35,901 nt of DNA, taken from assembly GCA_902524995.1 (NCBI GenBank), contig CABZFJ010000009.1, positions 1 through 35,901 of the forward strand, given 5' to 3'. This DNA is from an uncultured Pelagibacteraceae bacterium (GTDB lineage Bacteria > Pseudomonadota > Alphaproteobacteria > Pelagibacterales > Pelagibacteraceae). Positions 16,490-25,424 of the stretch are shown here, piece by piece (positions within the stretch are counted from its first letter, which is position 1; each line of letters starts with the position of its first letter). The translations under genes and the position numbers were made by a program. The notes under the pieces were generated by a model, which saw only the letters and a list, made by a program, of their open reading frames with translations, searched no databases and was not told the DNA's origin.

Positions 16490-17446
16490 TTATTTAAGTC
16501 TCTCTATGAATTTCATTGCATAGATAAAAGAACTAGGATCAGATTTATTTTTTCCTAACATATTTGAATTAGGTCCATGATCTGGAGATATTCTAATAAA
16601 CGGCAGGCCTAAAGTAATATTAATTGCCTCAAAATTAAATAGTGTTTTAATTGGGATTAATACCTGATCATGATACATACCAATTGTTATGTTATACTTA
16701 TGCAAATTTTTTTTTAAAAAAAATGTATCTGCAGAAAAAGGTCCATCAATAAAAATTTTCTTTTTTTTTAAACTTTTAATTGCTGGAGTAATAATTTTTT
16801 CCTCTTCGCTATAATTATCGCTTGTCTCACAATGTGGATTTAAACCCATAACAGCAAACTTAGCCTTCTTATTTAAAATATTTTTATAAAAATTATTAAT
16901 TTTAATAACATTGTTAATTATTTTGTTTTTGTTTAATTTTCTAGATACACTTTTGATAGGTATATGTGTTGTCAGTGGAGATACCGAAAATTTACTATTA
17001 TAAATTAACATAACTTCGTTTTTTGACCTTGTTTTGTAAGACAAAAACTCAGTAATTCCCAAAAAATTTTTTTTAAAAAAAGTCTTTTTTGATATTGGTC
17101 CATTAATTAAAATTGCATCCTTATTGTTCTTTAATAAATTTAAAGAAATTTCAAAACAAGAATTTATATAATTATTTGACTTTCTTGAAATTTTATCAAA
17201 TATTTTCTCATACTTAAATTCAACATCAATAACATTTAAAGTATTGTTTATAGCTTCATTTAATAAACTAATTTTGTGCAATTTTAGATTATAATTTAAT
17301 TTTTTTAACTGATTGTCTAATAATTTGTAATTCCCAATTATAATAATTTTTTTTTTTATTTTCCTTTTTTTGAAATATTTTCCTATTAGCTCAGAAAATA
17401 CACTGAATGGTTCACCCAAAACTATAATTACATATTTAATATTCAT
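16490..17446 (-). CDS. pdxA: 4-hydroxythreonine-4-phosphate dehydrogenase, divergent
   Basis: Vitamin B6 pathway enzyme that oxidises 4-phosphohydroxy-threonine; a zinc-dependent dimer. The metal ligands are present: His161 (TTHIPI), His205 (GLNPHCE) and His259 (MYHDQVLIPIKTL), with NITLGLPFIRISPDHG after them. Two normally strong motifs are altered. The N-terminal GDPAGIG reads GEPFSVF at residues 11-17, and the substrate-binding GHTE reads GITE at 130-133, replacing a His that contacts substrate in E. coli PdxA. The length (318) is a little short. The position between surA and rsmA, and an 11-bp overlap with surA, support orthology. Activity on the usual substrate is likely but less sure than for a standard PdxA. 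Confidence 0.85.
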   Translation of the reverse strand: MNIKYVIIVLGEPFSVFSELIGKYFKKRKIKKKIIIIGNYKLLDNQLKKLNYNLKLHKISLLNEAINNTLNVIDVEFKYEKIFDKISRKSNNYINSCFEISLNLLKNNKDAILINGPISKKTFFKKNFLGITEFLSYKTRSKNEVMLIYNSKFSVSPLTTHIPIKSVSRKLNKNKIINNVIKINNFYKNILNKKAKFAVMGLNPHCETSDNYSEEEKIITPAIKSLKKKKIFIDGPFSADTFFLKKNLHKYNITIGMYHDQVLIPIKTLFNFEAINITLGLPFIRISPDHGPNSNMLGKNKSDPSSFIYAMKFIERLK

Positions 17447-18362
17447 TTATAATTGTATTCTGTTTAATTCTTTTATAAAATAACAACGAAAATTGATTTA
17501 ATTGTTTATTTTTTTCATATTTTATTAAATCTTTAAATTCTCTATCCAAATCTATTTTTTGTTTAAGTTCTTTTTTATTATTAATTTTCAAAACTAAATA
17601 ACCATTTGGATACCTTATAGGAGTAGAAATTTCATTAATATCAATTTTTCGTAAAATATCTGAAATTTTATTTGATAATAAAGTTTCTTTGATCCATCCT
17701 ATATTACCATTGTTTTTTGAACTGTTCGAAATGCTATACTTAATTGCAGCAGACTCAAATCCATTATTTTTAATTTCCTCTTTTATATTTTTATATTTAT
17801 TCTCTAAAGAAACAGAATTTTCAAGTTCAAATAAAATTTCTGATAAGTTGTATTCAAATTTTTTAATTTTTTTACTTCTATCCAACAATTGTTTTCTCAG
17901 ATAACTTTCATTAATCTTGATGGATTTATTAAATTTTCTATAAATAAGTTCATTCCATAGTTTTTCGTTTTTGACTTTTTCTATTATATTTGAATAATTA
18001 ATATTATTTTTCTTTATTAATTTAATCAGTTCATTTTCATTTTTCACTTTTTTAAATTTGTATAAATCTAACTTTGCATCTTCAATAAGCCTTGTTTGAT
18101 CAATGTTTTTAAAGATTTTATCCAACTCTTTTTTTTTTATTATCTCCCTTATCAACGAATTTTCAGCTAAATTTTCTAATTCTTTTTTTGTTAATTTACT
18201 TAATTCAGGTCTTATAAATATTAAATAATTTACTTCGTCAAAAATATCAAAATTAGTTATAATTTGATTATCTACTTTAAATTTTATCTCTATATTAGTA
18301 TTAAAGTTTACATTAAATAAAAAAATTAATAATAAAAATATTATTTTTTTTTTCAAAATCAT
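17436..18362 (-). CDS. surA: SurA-like periplasmic peptidyl-prolyl isomerase/chaperone
   Basis: Periplasmic chaperone for outer-membrane proteins. I start it at the ATG at 18362 (MILKKKIIFLLLIFLFNVNF), which gives a clean signal peptide; the longer frame from 18395 would overlap lptD by 26 bp. The mature protein has a SurA_N-like helical region (VDNQIITNFDIFDEVNYLI onwards, to about 165) and a single parvulin domain, about residues 170-265, recognisable by AAIKYSISNSSKNNGNIGWI. E. coli SurA has two parvulin domains, so this is the shorter form. It is very lysine/asparagine-rich. The place directly after lptD, its best-known client, and before pdxA is conserved. Confidence 0.85.
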   Translation of the reverse strand: MILKKKIIFLLLIFLFNVNFNTNIEIKFKVDNQIITNFDIFDEVNYLIFIRPELSKLTKKELENLAENSLIREIIKKKELDKIFKNIDQTRLIEDAKLDLYKFKKVKNENELIKLIKKNNINYSNIIEKVKNEKLWNELIYRKFNKSIKINESYLRKQLLDRSKKIKKFEYNLSEILFELENSVSLENKYKNIKEEIKNNGFESAAIKYSISNSSKNNGNIGWIKETLLSNKISDILRKIDINEISTPIRYPNGYLVLKINNKKELKQKIDLDREFKDLIKYEKNKQLNQFSLLFYKRIKQNTIINEY

Positions 18363-18369
18363 AATATAA

Positions 18370-20763
18370 TTAATTCCCAAAAACACTTGAGACATTCGCT
18401 ACACCTAATTCAGTAAATGGTATTATTTTTATTAAAAAAGAAATACTTTTATTAGGCTCTAAATTTCCCGCTTCGTAAAAAGTTTTGTTATAAGTTAAAT
18501 TTACAGATATACAGTCAGTTTTATATTCATAATTAATATCATAATATTGCGTAAAATCTTCTTTTAAATCTTTTGAAGCTACAAAACCAATTTTATTTCT
18601 ATCATTTATAAAATACTTAGTTTCATTTTTAATATTTTCTGAATTATTAATTTCTGTATCGTCAGTATAATAGTTAAAATTTGTAATAAAGTTGTTAATC
18701 CTTAATTCTAAATCTAGTCCTTCAAGATTTGATGATTTAAAATCTCTATCATAAGAAAAATAGTAACCAATTTTAAAATTGTCATTAAAATCATATCTTA
18801 ATTCACCAAATATATCCGATCTTGTCTGATCTAACTTTGATTTAGTTGGAAGATTATTATCTTTTTTTGGTTTTATAACATTTGCTAGCTTAAAATCTAA
18901 AATTCTTCTTGATGAATTACTTTCTCTTGAAAATTCTAATCCTATTGTTAATGATTCACCCCCCTCAACTTCTGTGTCTGTATTTATTCTATTCAATTCA
19001 AATACATTGCTATAGTTAAGAGCTACATCTTTAGATGATAAATCGCTATTACCATTTGGGCTATATTTTAAAGAAACTATTGGCTTAAGATAATGTTTAT
19101 AATTAAAAAGTTCTTTTTGTAGCGGCAAACTAAGATCATATTTCAACATTGTAAATAAATCATAGTTTTTATCATCACTGAAATTATCGGAATTTCTTGA
19201 ATAATTATTCGTATTTTTTAAAAGTAAGTTATATTTGCTTACAATTCCCTTAGAGTTAAAAAAGTTATTAGAAGTAAAAATAAAGTCATTAATTACAACT
19301 GCCTCTGTAATATTAGTCTCAAAGTTTTTGTGATATCCATGAGAATGAAAATCAAAAACACCATTATAATTAGATGGAATATCAATATTTTTTTTAAAAC
19401 TAAAATCAGGTAAAATATACTGATATCTATCATGATAGTTTCTTGAGAGATCTTCGTAAATTTTAAAAGATGTATTTAAGTCAAAATTACTATTATTAAA
19501 ATCTAGATCCAGATTTGACAATAACAGACTTTCATTTTTTATTAACGGTGAAGTAAGAGCTAATTTATGTTTTTTAAGATAATTATCTCCTTTTACATCT
19601 TGAATATTTAATTTATAGCTCAACTTTTCTTTGAATTGTCCAATTTGATTATAAAATAGATGTGATTTAGTACCTTCTGAACCAATAAGAACACTGAAAT
19701 CACTCAATATTTTAGATTTTTCTAAGTATTGTCTATACTCATTTTGAAACAAGAAACTGTTATCCGCATATACTCTTGGATTGAAAGTAATATCTTTATC
19801 CATTCCCAATGTTTTAAAATATGGAATATTTACGGAAGTTCCAAGAGTATCTGAACTTGAATAATAAGGTGTCAAAAAACCGGACTTTCTCTTTATTGTT
19901 GGATCAGGATGATAAAAATAAGGTAAATAAAATATTTTGTAATCAAAAATCTTAAGCCATGAATTTTTATATTCAAACAATTTATTTTTTTTATCATGGT
20001 TGAATTCTTTACTAATCAATTCCCATCCTCTACACTTGCTTATATCTGTATTACAAGTACTAAATACTGCGTTATATATTTTTAAATTTTCATCATCTGA
20101 GTATGCACTTCTGCCCTTTAATTCGGGTTTATTTTTATTGTTTCCAAAATAAGATTTCTCAAATTCAATTTTTATTTCTTTACCAGCTATGTGTTTATTA
20201 TTTAAATTAATCATTAAATTTTCAAAATTAAATTTATTGTTGTCTTTATCTATAATTATAGCTTTATTTGCTTTTAATGTGTTATTTAGCAAATTAAGTC
20301 TAAAATTATTTTCTAAGAGATAAGAATTTTTTTGAGAGTCAGTAATAATTGTTTTAGCATTACTAAATATTACTTGATTTATTCTATCATAAAAAAGATT
20401 TTTGCTGTTCATTATATATCTATCATCAAAATTTAAAATAACATCTCCAACACTATTAACTATTTCTTTATTTATATCATAAATAATTTCGTCACTTTTA
20501 ATTTTAACTTTATTATTTAAATCATCGAAGATTACGTCATTATTGAAGTTAATTAATCTTTCTGACTTGTAATAATTTACTATTTTTGAGCTAATTTTAA
20601 TATTCTCTTTTTTTAGAAATGTATCTGAATTATAAGCAATTATTAAATTTCCATTATCCTTTATTTCAATTTGAGAAGACTCAATATCAACATCTTCCGC
20701 ATAGGAATTTAACGACAAAAATAAAATATATATTAAACTACTTATAAATTTATTTATTTTCAT
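18370..20763 (-). CDS. lptD: LPS-assembly outer-membrane protein
   Basis: Outer-membrane beta-barrel that inserts lipopolysaccharide into the outer leaflet. A signal peptide ends near residue 22 (LSLNSYA, then ED). An OstA/LptA-like domain spans about 25-215 and the barrel domain starts around 230, with the family hallmark LPYFYHPDPTIKRKSGFLTP. The protein (797 residues) has only three cysteines in view: Cys237 and Cys244 at the domain junction and Cys751 near the end. E. coli uses four cysteines in two long-range disulfides, so pairing must differ. It overlaps lptG by 14 bp. Confidence 0.93.
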   Translation of the reverse strand: MKINKFISSLIYILFLSLNSYAEDVDIESSQIEIKDNGNLIIAYNSDTFLKKENIKISSKIVNYYKSERLINFNNDVIFDDLNNKVKIKSDEIIYDINKEIVNSVGDVILNFDDRYIMNSKNLFYDRINQVIFSNAKTIITDSQKNSYLLENNFRLNLLNNTLKANKAIIIDKDNNKFNFENLMINLNNKHIAGKEIKIEFEKSYFGNNKNKPELKGRSAYSDDENLKIYNAVFSTCNTDISKCRGWELISKEFNHDKKNKLFEYKNSWLKIFDYKIFYLPYFYHPDPTIKRKSGFLTPYYSSSDTLGTSVNIPYFKTLGMDKDITFNPRVYADNSFLFQNEYRQYLEKSKILSDFSVLIGSEGTKSHLFYNQIGQFKEKLSYKLNIQDVKGDNYLKKHKLALTSPLIKNESLLLSNLDLDFNNSNFDLNTSFKIYEDLSRNYHDRYQYILPDFSFKKNIDIPSNYNGVFDFHSHGYHKNFETNITEAVVINDFIFTSNNFFNSKGIVSKYNLLLKNTNNYSRNSDNFSDDKNYDLFTMLKYDLSLPLQKELFNYKHYLKPIVSLKYSPNGNSDLSSKDVALNYSNVFELNRINTDTEVEGGESLTIGLEFSRESNSSRRILDFKLANVIKPKKDNNLPTKSKLDQTRSDIFGELRYDFNDNFKIGYYFSYDRDFKSSNLEGLDLELRINNFITNFNYYTDDTEINNSENIKNETKYFINDRNKIGFVASKDLKEDFTQYYDINYEYKTDCISVNLTYNKTFYEAGNLEPNKSISFLIKIIPFTELGVANVSSVFGN

Positions 20764-21835
20764 TGATTTTAATTAATCCTATGTTGCACATCAAAAATAA
20801 TAATAAAATGGGTACCCAAACTGATAAATATATTGGCAAAGCTCCTTTACTGCCCAGAAGACTAGAAAAATAATTTAAATAATAAACTAAAACTGAGACA
20901 AAAATACCAAACAGAATTGTAAAAAATTTTGATTTAAACTTCTTCATTTTATTAATAATTAAGAAACCCAAAACTGTCATTAATAAATAAAAAATTGGCA
21001 TACTATAAATTTTATTAAGATGAATTTTAATTTCAGTGTTAGAGTATCCAATTTTTGAATAGCTTTCTGACAACTTGTGTAATTCATAAATATTTAAAGC
21101 ATTTAAATTTGAAAACAAATTTGAAATAATTTCACCATTAAAGGCTGAATTGTAAACATAACTTTTGAATTTATTTTTAGTTCCATCTCTATTTAAAATA
21201 GACACGTTTTTAAGTTTCCAATTTTTTGAGGAAATATCAGCTGTGTTTGCAAAAATCGTGCTTTTTTTAATAAAATACTTGTTTACTTCACTTATTGTTA
21301 TTAATTTCAAAGTATTTTTATCAAACTTTTCAGCATGAATAACATATATATTTCCCTCAATTTCTTCTTTAATCCATAATCCTCTGTCATTTACAACAGC
21401 CAAGTAGTCATTGTTATTTGAAAATCTATTTTTTATGTCCAAATAGCTTGTTTTTAGTTTAGATGAGATTGAATAAAAAAATAACAATAAAATGATACCA
21501 ATTATTAAAGATAAAAAGCTTAAAAGATAAATTATTTTCAGTTTGCTTACGCCATTAGAATTTAAAATTTCCATTTCACGATTTTCCTCTAGTTTTAAAT
21601 AAAAAAATTTTACTGTGATTAAGAAAATAAATGGAAAAACTTCAAACATTAAAGAAGGTGCATTTAAAATAGACAGATATATACTAAAATAAAAATCTGT
21701 ATCATATTTTTCTAAAAATCTAATTTCCTCAAAAAAATTTATAATTATTACTATAAAAAAAAATACAAAACTTATAGATATGAAACTTTTTATAAAATTT
21801 GAGTAGATATATTTTTGATAAATTTTCAAATTCAT
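20750..21835 (-). CDS. lptG: LPS export ABC transporter permease LptG
   Basis: Inner-membrane permease that, with LptF and the ATPase LptB, extracts LPS from the membrane and feeds the Lpt bridge. The 361 residues have three N-terminal helices (about 13-33, 50-75 and 97-125), a periplasmic jellyroll region (about 140-265) and three C-terminal helices (about 275-292, 302-325 and 333-352). The early IYQKYIYSNFIKSFISISFVF and the REMEILNSNGVSKLKI coupling segment match the YjgP/YjgQ family. The start overlaps the lptF stop as ATGA, indicating coupled translation of the two permease halves. Confidence 0.93.
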   Translation of the reverse strand: MNLKIYQKYIYSNFIKSFISISFVFFFIVIIINFFEEIRFLEKYDTDFYFSIYLSILNAPSLMFEVFPFIFLITVKFFYLKLEENREMEILNSNGVSKLKIIYLLSFLSLIIGIILLLFFYSISSKLKTSYLDIKNRFSNNNDYLAVVNDRGLWIKEEIEGNIYVIHAEKFDKNTLKLITISEVNKYFIKKSTIFANTADISSKNWKLKNVSILNRDGTKNKFKSYVYNSAFNGEIISNLFSNLNALNIYELHKLSESYSKIGYSNTEIKIHLNKIYSMPIFYLLMTVLGFLIINKMKKFKSKFFTILFGIFVSVLVYYLNYFSSLLGSKGALPIYLSVWVPILLLFLMCNIGLIKINENK

Positions 21836-22962
21836 AAATAATTTAATCTAAATTTTGTTTTAATTAATATAAATGTATAAAATATAATTATTGATATAAT
21901 TGGGAGTAAAATAAATATCAATTCTATTGGCGTTGAGTAATTTATAAATTTATAACTTAATTGAGAGAATAAAATAATTATAAATCCGAGAAGAAAAAGT
22001 AAAAATTTCGCATTATTTTGCAAAAAATTTGATTTGGGTTTCAAAATTAATAAAGAACTAATTAAAGATAAAATAACTACATAAATTGGATTGACTACTC
22101 TTTTAAAAATCTCTTCATAAATATCTTTTAATAAGTACGAATTATTTTCGCCACATCTAATTTTATTTTCTTTTCTAACTTTTTTAAATTTATTAAAACA
22201 TTTAAACAAAAATAAAGTAGCTGTTTCATCAATTTTTTTATATTTTCTTGTTTTTGAATTGAACTTTGACAAATTATAATTTGTTTCTTCAAATCCGAAA
22301 TTATAATTTCCTTTTTTATTTATAGTAGTTACTTCACCTTGAAAAAGTTTAAAATTAAACCCTTCATCGTTTTTTTCTAGTTTGCCTTTACTTGCGATTA
22401 TTATTTTATTTTCAGTGTTGCTTATTTTTTCTTTAATGTAAATTCCTTTTAATTCTCCCAAGTCATTATAATTTTCTACAAATATTGTCAGATTTCTCAT
22501 AACATTAGAAAACTTTTTCTCTTGAATAAGTTTAGGGAAAAACTCACTTGAGGAATTTTTCAGATATTCTTGACCAAGGTTCTGAGAGTATGGAACAATC
22601 AATAGATTTAAAAATAATTGAAATATCACAAATAAAATTGATAATTTTGCTATAAAATTAATAAATGATATTTTAGTAATTCCATTTGTCCAAAAAACTA
22701 TGATTTCATTATTTTCATCATATCTAATTAAAACTACAAATAATGTTAAAAAAAATGTAAAAATTATTATTTTACTAAAAATTTTAGGAATATTTAGAGC
22801 AGAATAAACAAAGTATATTTTTATTCCGTGACCTTGCTCAGATATAATGTCCAGAAGGTTCACAGCCTGAATTACCCAAATAATCAGAGTAATTGATACT
22901 GAAGATAAGAGGAAAAAAACCAAAATATCTAATGATAATTTCCTAAATATTAATTTATTCAT
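21832..22962 (-). CDS. lptF: LPS export ABC transporter permease LptF
   Basis: Partner of LptG in the LptB2FG extractor. The 376-residue protein shares the same layout: helices near 13-33, 50-75 and 95-125, a periplasmic domain to about 280, then three helices to the C-terminus. The RYDENNEIIVFWTNGITKISF segment is the cytoplasmic coupling region found in YjgP proteins. It is first in the operon lptF-lptG-lptD-surA-pdxA-rsmA, divergent from pepA across 54 bp. The lptA, lptC and lptB genes are not in this window. Confidence 0.92.
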   Translation of the reverse strand: MNKLIFRKLSLDILVFFLLSSVSITLIIWVIQAVNLLDIISEQGHGIKIYFVYSALNIPKIFSKIIIFTFFLTLFVVLIRYDENNEIIVFWTNGITKISFINFIAKLSILFVIFQLFLNLLIVPYSQNLGQEYLKNSSSEFFPKLIQEKKFSNVMRNLTIFVENYNDLGELKGIYIKEKISNTENKIIIASKGKLEKNDEGFNFKLFQGEVTTINKKGNYNFGFEETNYNLSKFNSKTRKYKKIDETATLFLFKCFNKFKKVRKENKIRCGENNSYLLKDIYEEIFKRVVNPIYVVILSLISSLLILKPKSNFLQNNAKFLLFLLGFIIILFSQLSYKFINYSTPIELIFILLPIISIIIFYTFILIKTKFRLNYL

Positions 22963-23016
22963 TGAAATTAGTAATTTAATAAATATACAACAATATCTAT
23001 TAAATATTTCAAAAAA
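22963..23016. promoter_or_regulatory. Divergent lptF / pepA spacer
   Basis: The 54-bp gap between the start codons of lptF (minus) and pepA (plus) must carry or overlap promoters for both the LPS-export operon and pepA-ndk. It is nearly all A/T. Hexamers such as TATTAA near 22999 (plus) are compatible with a -10, but no convincing -35 pairs were found and no strong ribosome-binding site precedes pepA. Confidence 0.25.
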
Positions 23017-24453
23017 ATGAAGCTAAAATTAGATTTTGTAACCAAAGTACCTAAAGTAGCCAAAGATAATCATGTTATTTTGGTAAAGGATAAAACCACT
23101 CAAAACAAAATCGTTAAATCTCTTAATAAATCTTTATTTGCAAATAAATTATTCTTAGATACAAAATTTTTGATACAAAATTTAAATAACAAAACATATA
23201 TTTTTGTAAATTGTACTAAGTCTAAAACTTCTTTAGATTACGAGAAAATTGGATCTAATTTATTTCTTTTTCTAAAGAATAATAAAATTGAAAAATCCTT
23301 TTTTGAAACAAATTTGTCTAAAATCACTAATATACAATTAGAGAAGTTTTTACATGGTGCACAACTTAAATCATATGAATTCAATGTTTATAAAACTGAT
23401 AAATCAAAAAACGTAACAACAAACTTATATATAGTTGGACATAATTCAAAAAAAACAAATGTTTTGAGAAATAAATTAAATTCACTTTTAGAAGGTGTAT
23501 TTCTTACGAGAGACCTTGTATCAGAGCCTGGAAATGTTTTACATCCAGATGAATATGCAAGACGTATAGTTAAATTAAGAAAATTTGGTTTAAAAGTTAC
23601 AGTATATGATCAAAAAAAATTAAAAAAGATGGGTATGAATGCTTTATTAGGTGTGGGTCAAGGAAGTATTAGAGGTTCTTATTTAGTAACAATAGAATGG
23701 AAAGGCACAAAAAGTAAATCTAAACCCTTAGGATTTGTTGGAAAAGGTGTGTGCTTTGATACAGGAGGTTATTCTTTAAAACCAGCAAAATTTATGGAAG
23801 ATATGACCTATGATATGGCAGGCTCTGCTACTGTTGTTGGTTTAATGAAAACTCTAGCTTTAAGAAAATCAAAAATTAATGCTGTTGGAGTGGTTGGACT
23901 TGTAGAAAATATGGTAAGTGGAAATGCTCAAAGACCTGGTGATATTGTTAAATCTTACAGTGGAAAAACTATTGAAGTTTTAAATACTGATGCTGAAGGA
24001 AGATTAGTTTTAGCAGATGCTTTAACATTTACAGAAGAAAAATTTAAGCCACAATTTATTGTTGATTTAGCAACATTAACTGGAGCTATAATTGTTTCTC
24101 TTGGCTCAGAATATGCAGGTCTATTTTCGAATAATGATAAATTATCTAAACAATTAATTGATGCAGGTGAAAGTGTTGAAGAAAAACTTTGGAGAATGCC
24201 TTTAAATGAAAACTTTGACAAATTAATAAATTCAAAAAATGCAGATATGCAAAATATTAATTATGTAGGTGGAGCAGGCTCAACTACAGCAGCACAATTT
24301 TTACAGAGGTTCATAATAAATAAAACTCCTTGGGCCCACTTAGACATTGCTGGCATGGCATTTTCAAAATATGGAGGAGCGCTTAATTCTGGTGGAGCAA
24401 CTGGTTATGGAGTTAGATTGTTAAATAAATTAATTGAGGATAACTATGAGTAA
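23017..24453 (+). CDS. pepA: Leucyl aminopeptidase (M17)
   Basis: Cytosolic zinc/manganese hexameric aminopeptidase that trims N-terminal residues from peptides. In the 478-residue protein all catalytic and metal residues of E. coli PepA are found with a constant offset of 27: Lys243, Asp248, Lys255, Asp266, Asp325, Glu327 and Arg329, in the motifs VGKGVCFDTGGYSLKP and NTDAEGRLVLADAL. The N-terminal domain is divergent and lysine-rich. It faces the lpt operon, as in many alphaproteobacteria. The usual next gene, holC (DNA polymerase III chi), is missing and ndk overlaps the end of pepA. Confidence 0.95.
   Translation: MKLKLDFVTKVPKVAKDNHVILVKDKTTQNKIVKSLNKSLFANKLFLDTKFLIQNLNNKTYIFVNCTKSKTSLDYEKIGSNLFLFLKNNKIEKSFFETNLSKITNIQLEKFLHGAQLKSYEFNVYKTDKSKNVTTNLYIVGHNSKKTNVLRNKLNSLLEGVFLTRDLVSEPGNVLHPDEYARRIVKLRKFGLKVTVYDQKKLKKMGMNALLGVGQGSIRGSYLVTIEWKGTKSKSKPLGFVGKGVCFDTGGYSLKPAKFMEDMTYDMAGSATVVGLMKTLALRKSKINAVGVVGLVENMVSGNAQRPGDIVKSYSGKTIEVLNTDAEGRLVLADALTFTEEKFKPQFIVDLATLTGAIIVSLGSEYAGLFSNNDKLSKQLIDAGESVEEKLWRMPLNENFDKLINSKNADMQNINYVGGAGSTTAAQFLQRFIINKTPWAHLDIAGMAFSKYGGALNSGGATGYGVRLLNKLIEDNYE
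24436..24440 (+). promoter_or_regulatory. Ribosome-binding site deciding the ndk start
   Basis: GAGGA ends five bases before the ATG at 24446. It therefore favours that start over an in-frame upstream codon at 24434 that would add four residues. The sequence lies inside the last pepA codons. Confidence 0.6.
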
Positions 24454-24856
24454 TATTGAACAAACTCTTTCGATAATTAAACCAGATGCAGTTGAAAGAA
24501 ATCTTCAAGATCAAATTAAGCAGGAATTTATAAATAAGGGATTTGAATTAATAAAAGAAAAAAAAATACATATATCTAAAGAGGAAGCCGAAAGATTTTA
24601 TAAAGTACATGAGTCCAAACCTTTTTATAACGATTTATGCACTTATTTATCATCAGGTCCCATCGTTGTCATGACTTTACAACGAGAAAACGCAGTTGCA
24701 GAAAATAGAAAGTTAATGGGAGCAACAAATCCAGTTGATGCAGAGGAGGGCACCTTGAGGAAAAAATACGGCATTTCAATTGATAAAAACTCCGTTCATG
24801 GTTCAGACAGCCCTGAAAATGCTAAGATTGAATTAGATTTTTTTTTTAATCACTAG
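24446..24856 (+). CDS. ndk: Nucleoside diphosphate kinase
   Basis: Balances nucleoside triphosphate pools through a phospho-histidine intermediate. From the chosen ATG the protein has 136 residues. It begins with MSNIEQTLSIIKPDAVERNL and ends with the active-site NSVHGSDSPENAKIE, where His118 is phosphorylated; GATNPVDAEEGTLRKKYG precedes it. The start is set by a GAGGA ribosome-binding site and overlaps pepA by 8 bp. The end overlaps the convergent purN by 11 bp. Confidence 0.97.
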   Translation: MSNIEQTLSIIKPDAVERNLQDQIKQEFINKGFELIKEKKIHISKEEAERFYKVHESKPFYNDLCTYLSSGPIVVMTLQRENAVAENRKLMGATNPVDAEEGTLRKKYGISIDKNSVHGSDSPENAKIELDFFFNH

Positions 24857-25424
24857 CTAATAATTTAATAACTGCTTTTGGATATATTTTATGCTCGATT
24901 TTTAATACTTTTTTTTCTAAACTTTTTCCACTATCTGATTTCAGAATTTTTACTTTTTTTTGTAATATAATTTTACCTGAATCTAATTTATCATTAACAA
25001 TATGAACTGTAGCACCAGAATATTTGTCTTTATTTTGAATTGCTCGATTGTGTGTATTTAGTCCTTTATACTTAGGCAGAAGAGAAGGGTGAATATTAAG
25101 TATGGTTTTATTGAATTTTTTTATAAATTTACCTGAAAGTATTTTCATAAAACCAGCTAAACAAATCAAATCAACGTTATTTTTATTTAATACTTTTAAC
25201 AAACGATCTTCAAAACTTTTTCTGTTAGAATATCTAATAACAATATTATTGATTTTGGATTTATTTGCATAAATTAATCCTTTTGCACCAAAATTATCAG
25301 AGATAACTAGAACAATTCTAATTAAAGATTTTTTTGTTGTTGAATATTTTATTAATGATTTTAGATTACTACCTCTACCACTTATCAATACTGCTGTATT
25401 CTTTTTACCAGATGACTTTTCCAC
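24846..25424 (-). CDS. purN: Phosphoribosylglycinamide formyltransferase
   Basis: Third step of purine synthesis: transfers a formyl group from 10-formyl-tetrahydrofolate to GAR. The 192 residues show AVLISGRGSNLKSL near the start, LAGFMKIL, and the catalytic triad Asn110, His112 (LNIHPSLLPKYKG) and Asp149 (DKLDSGKII), matching E. coli Asn106, His108 and Asp144. The start overlaps the end of purM by 20 bp, as the two genes normally pair. Confidence 0.95.
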   Translation of the reverse strand: MEKSSGKKNTAVLISGRGSNLKSLIKYSTTKKSLIRIVLVISDNFGAKGLIYANKSKINNIVIRYSNRKSFEDRLLKVLNKNNVDLICLAGFMKILSGKFIKKFNKTILNIHPSLLPKYKGLNTHNRAIQNKDKYSGATVHIVNDKLDSGKIILQKKVKILKSDSGKSLEKKVLKIEHKIYPKAVIKLLASD

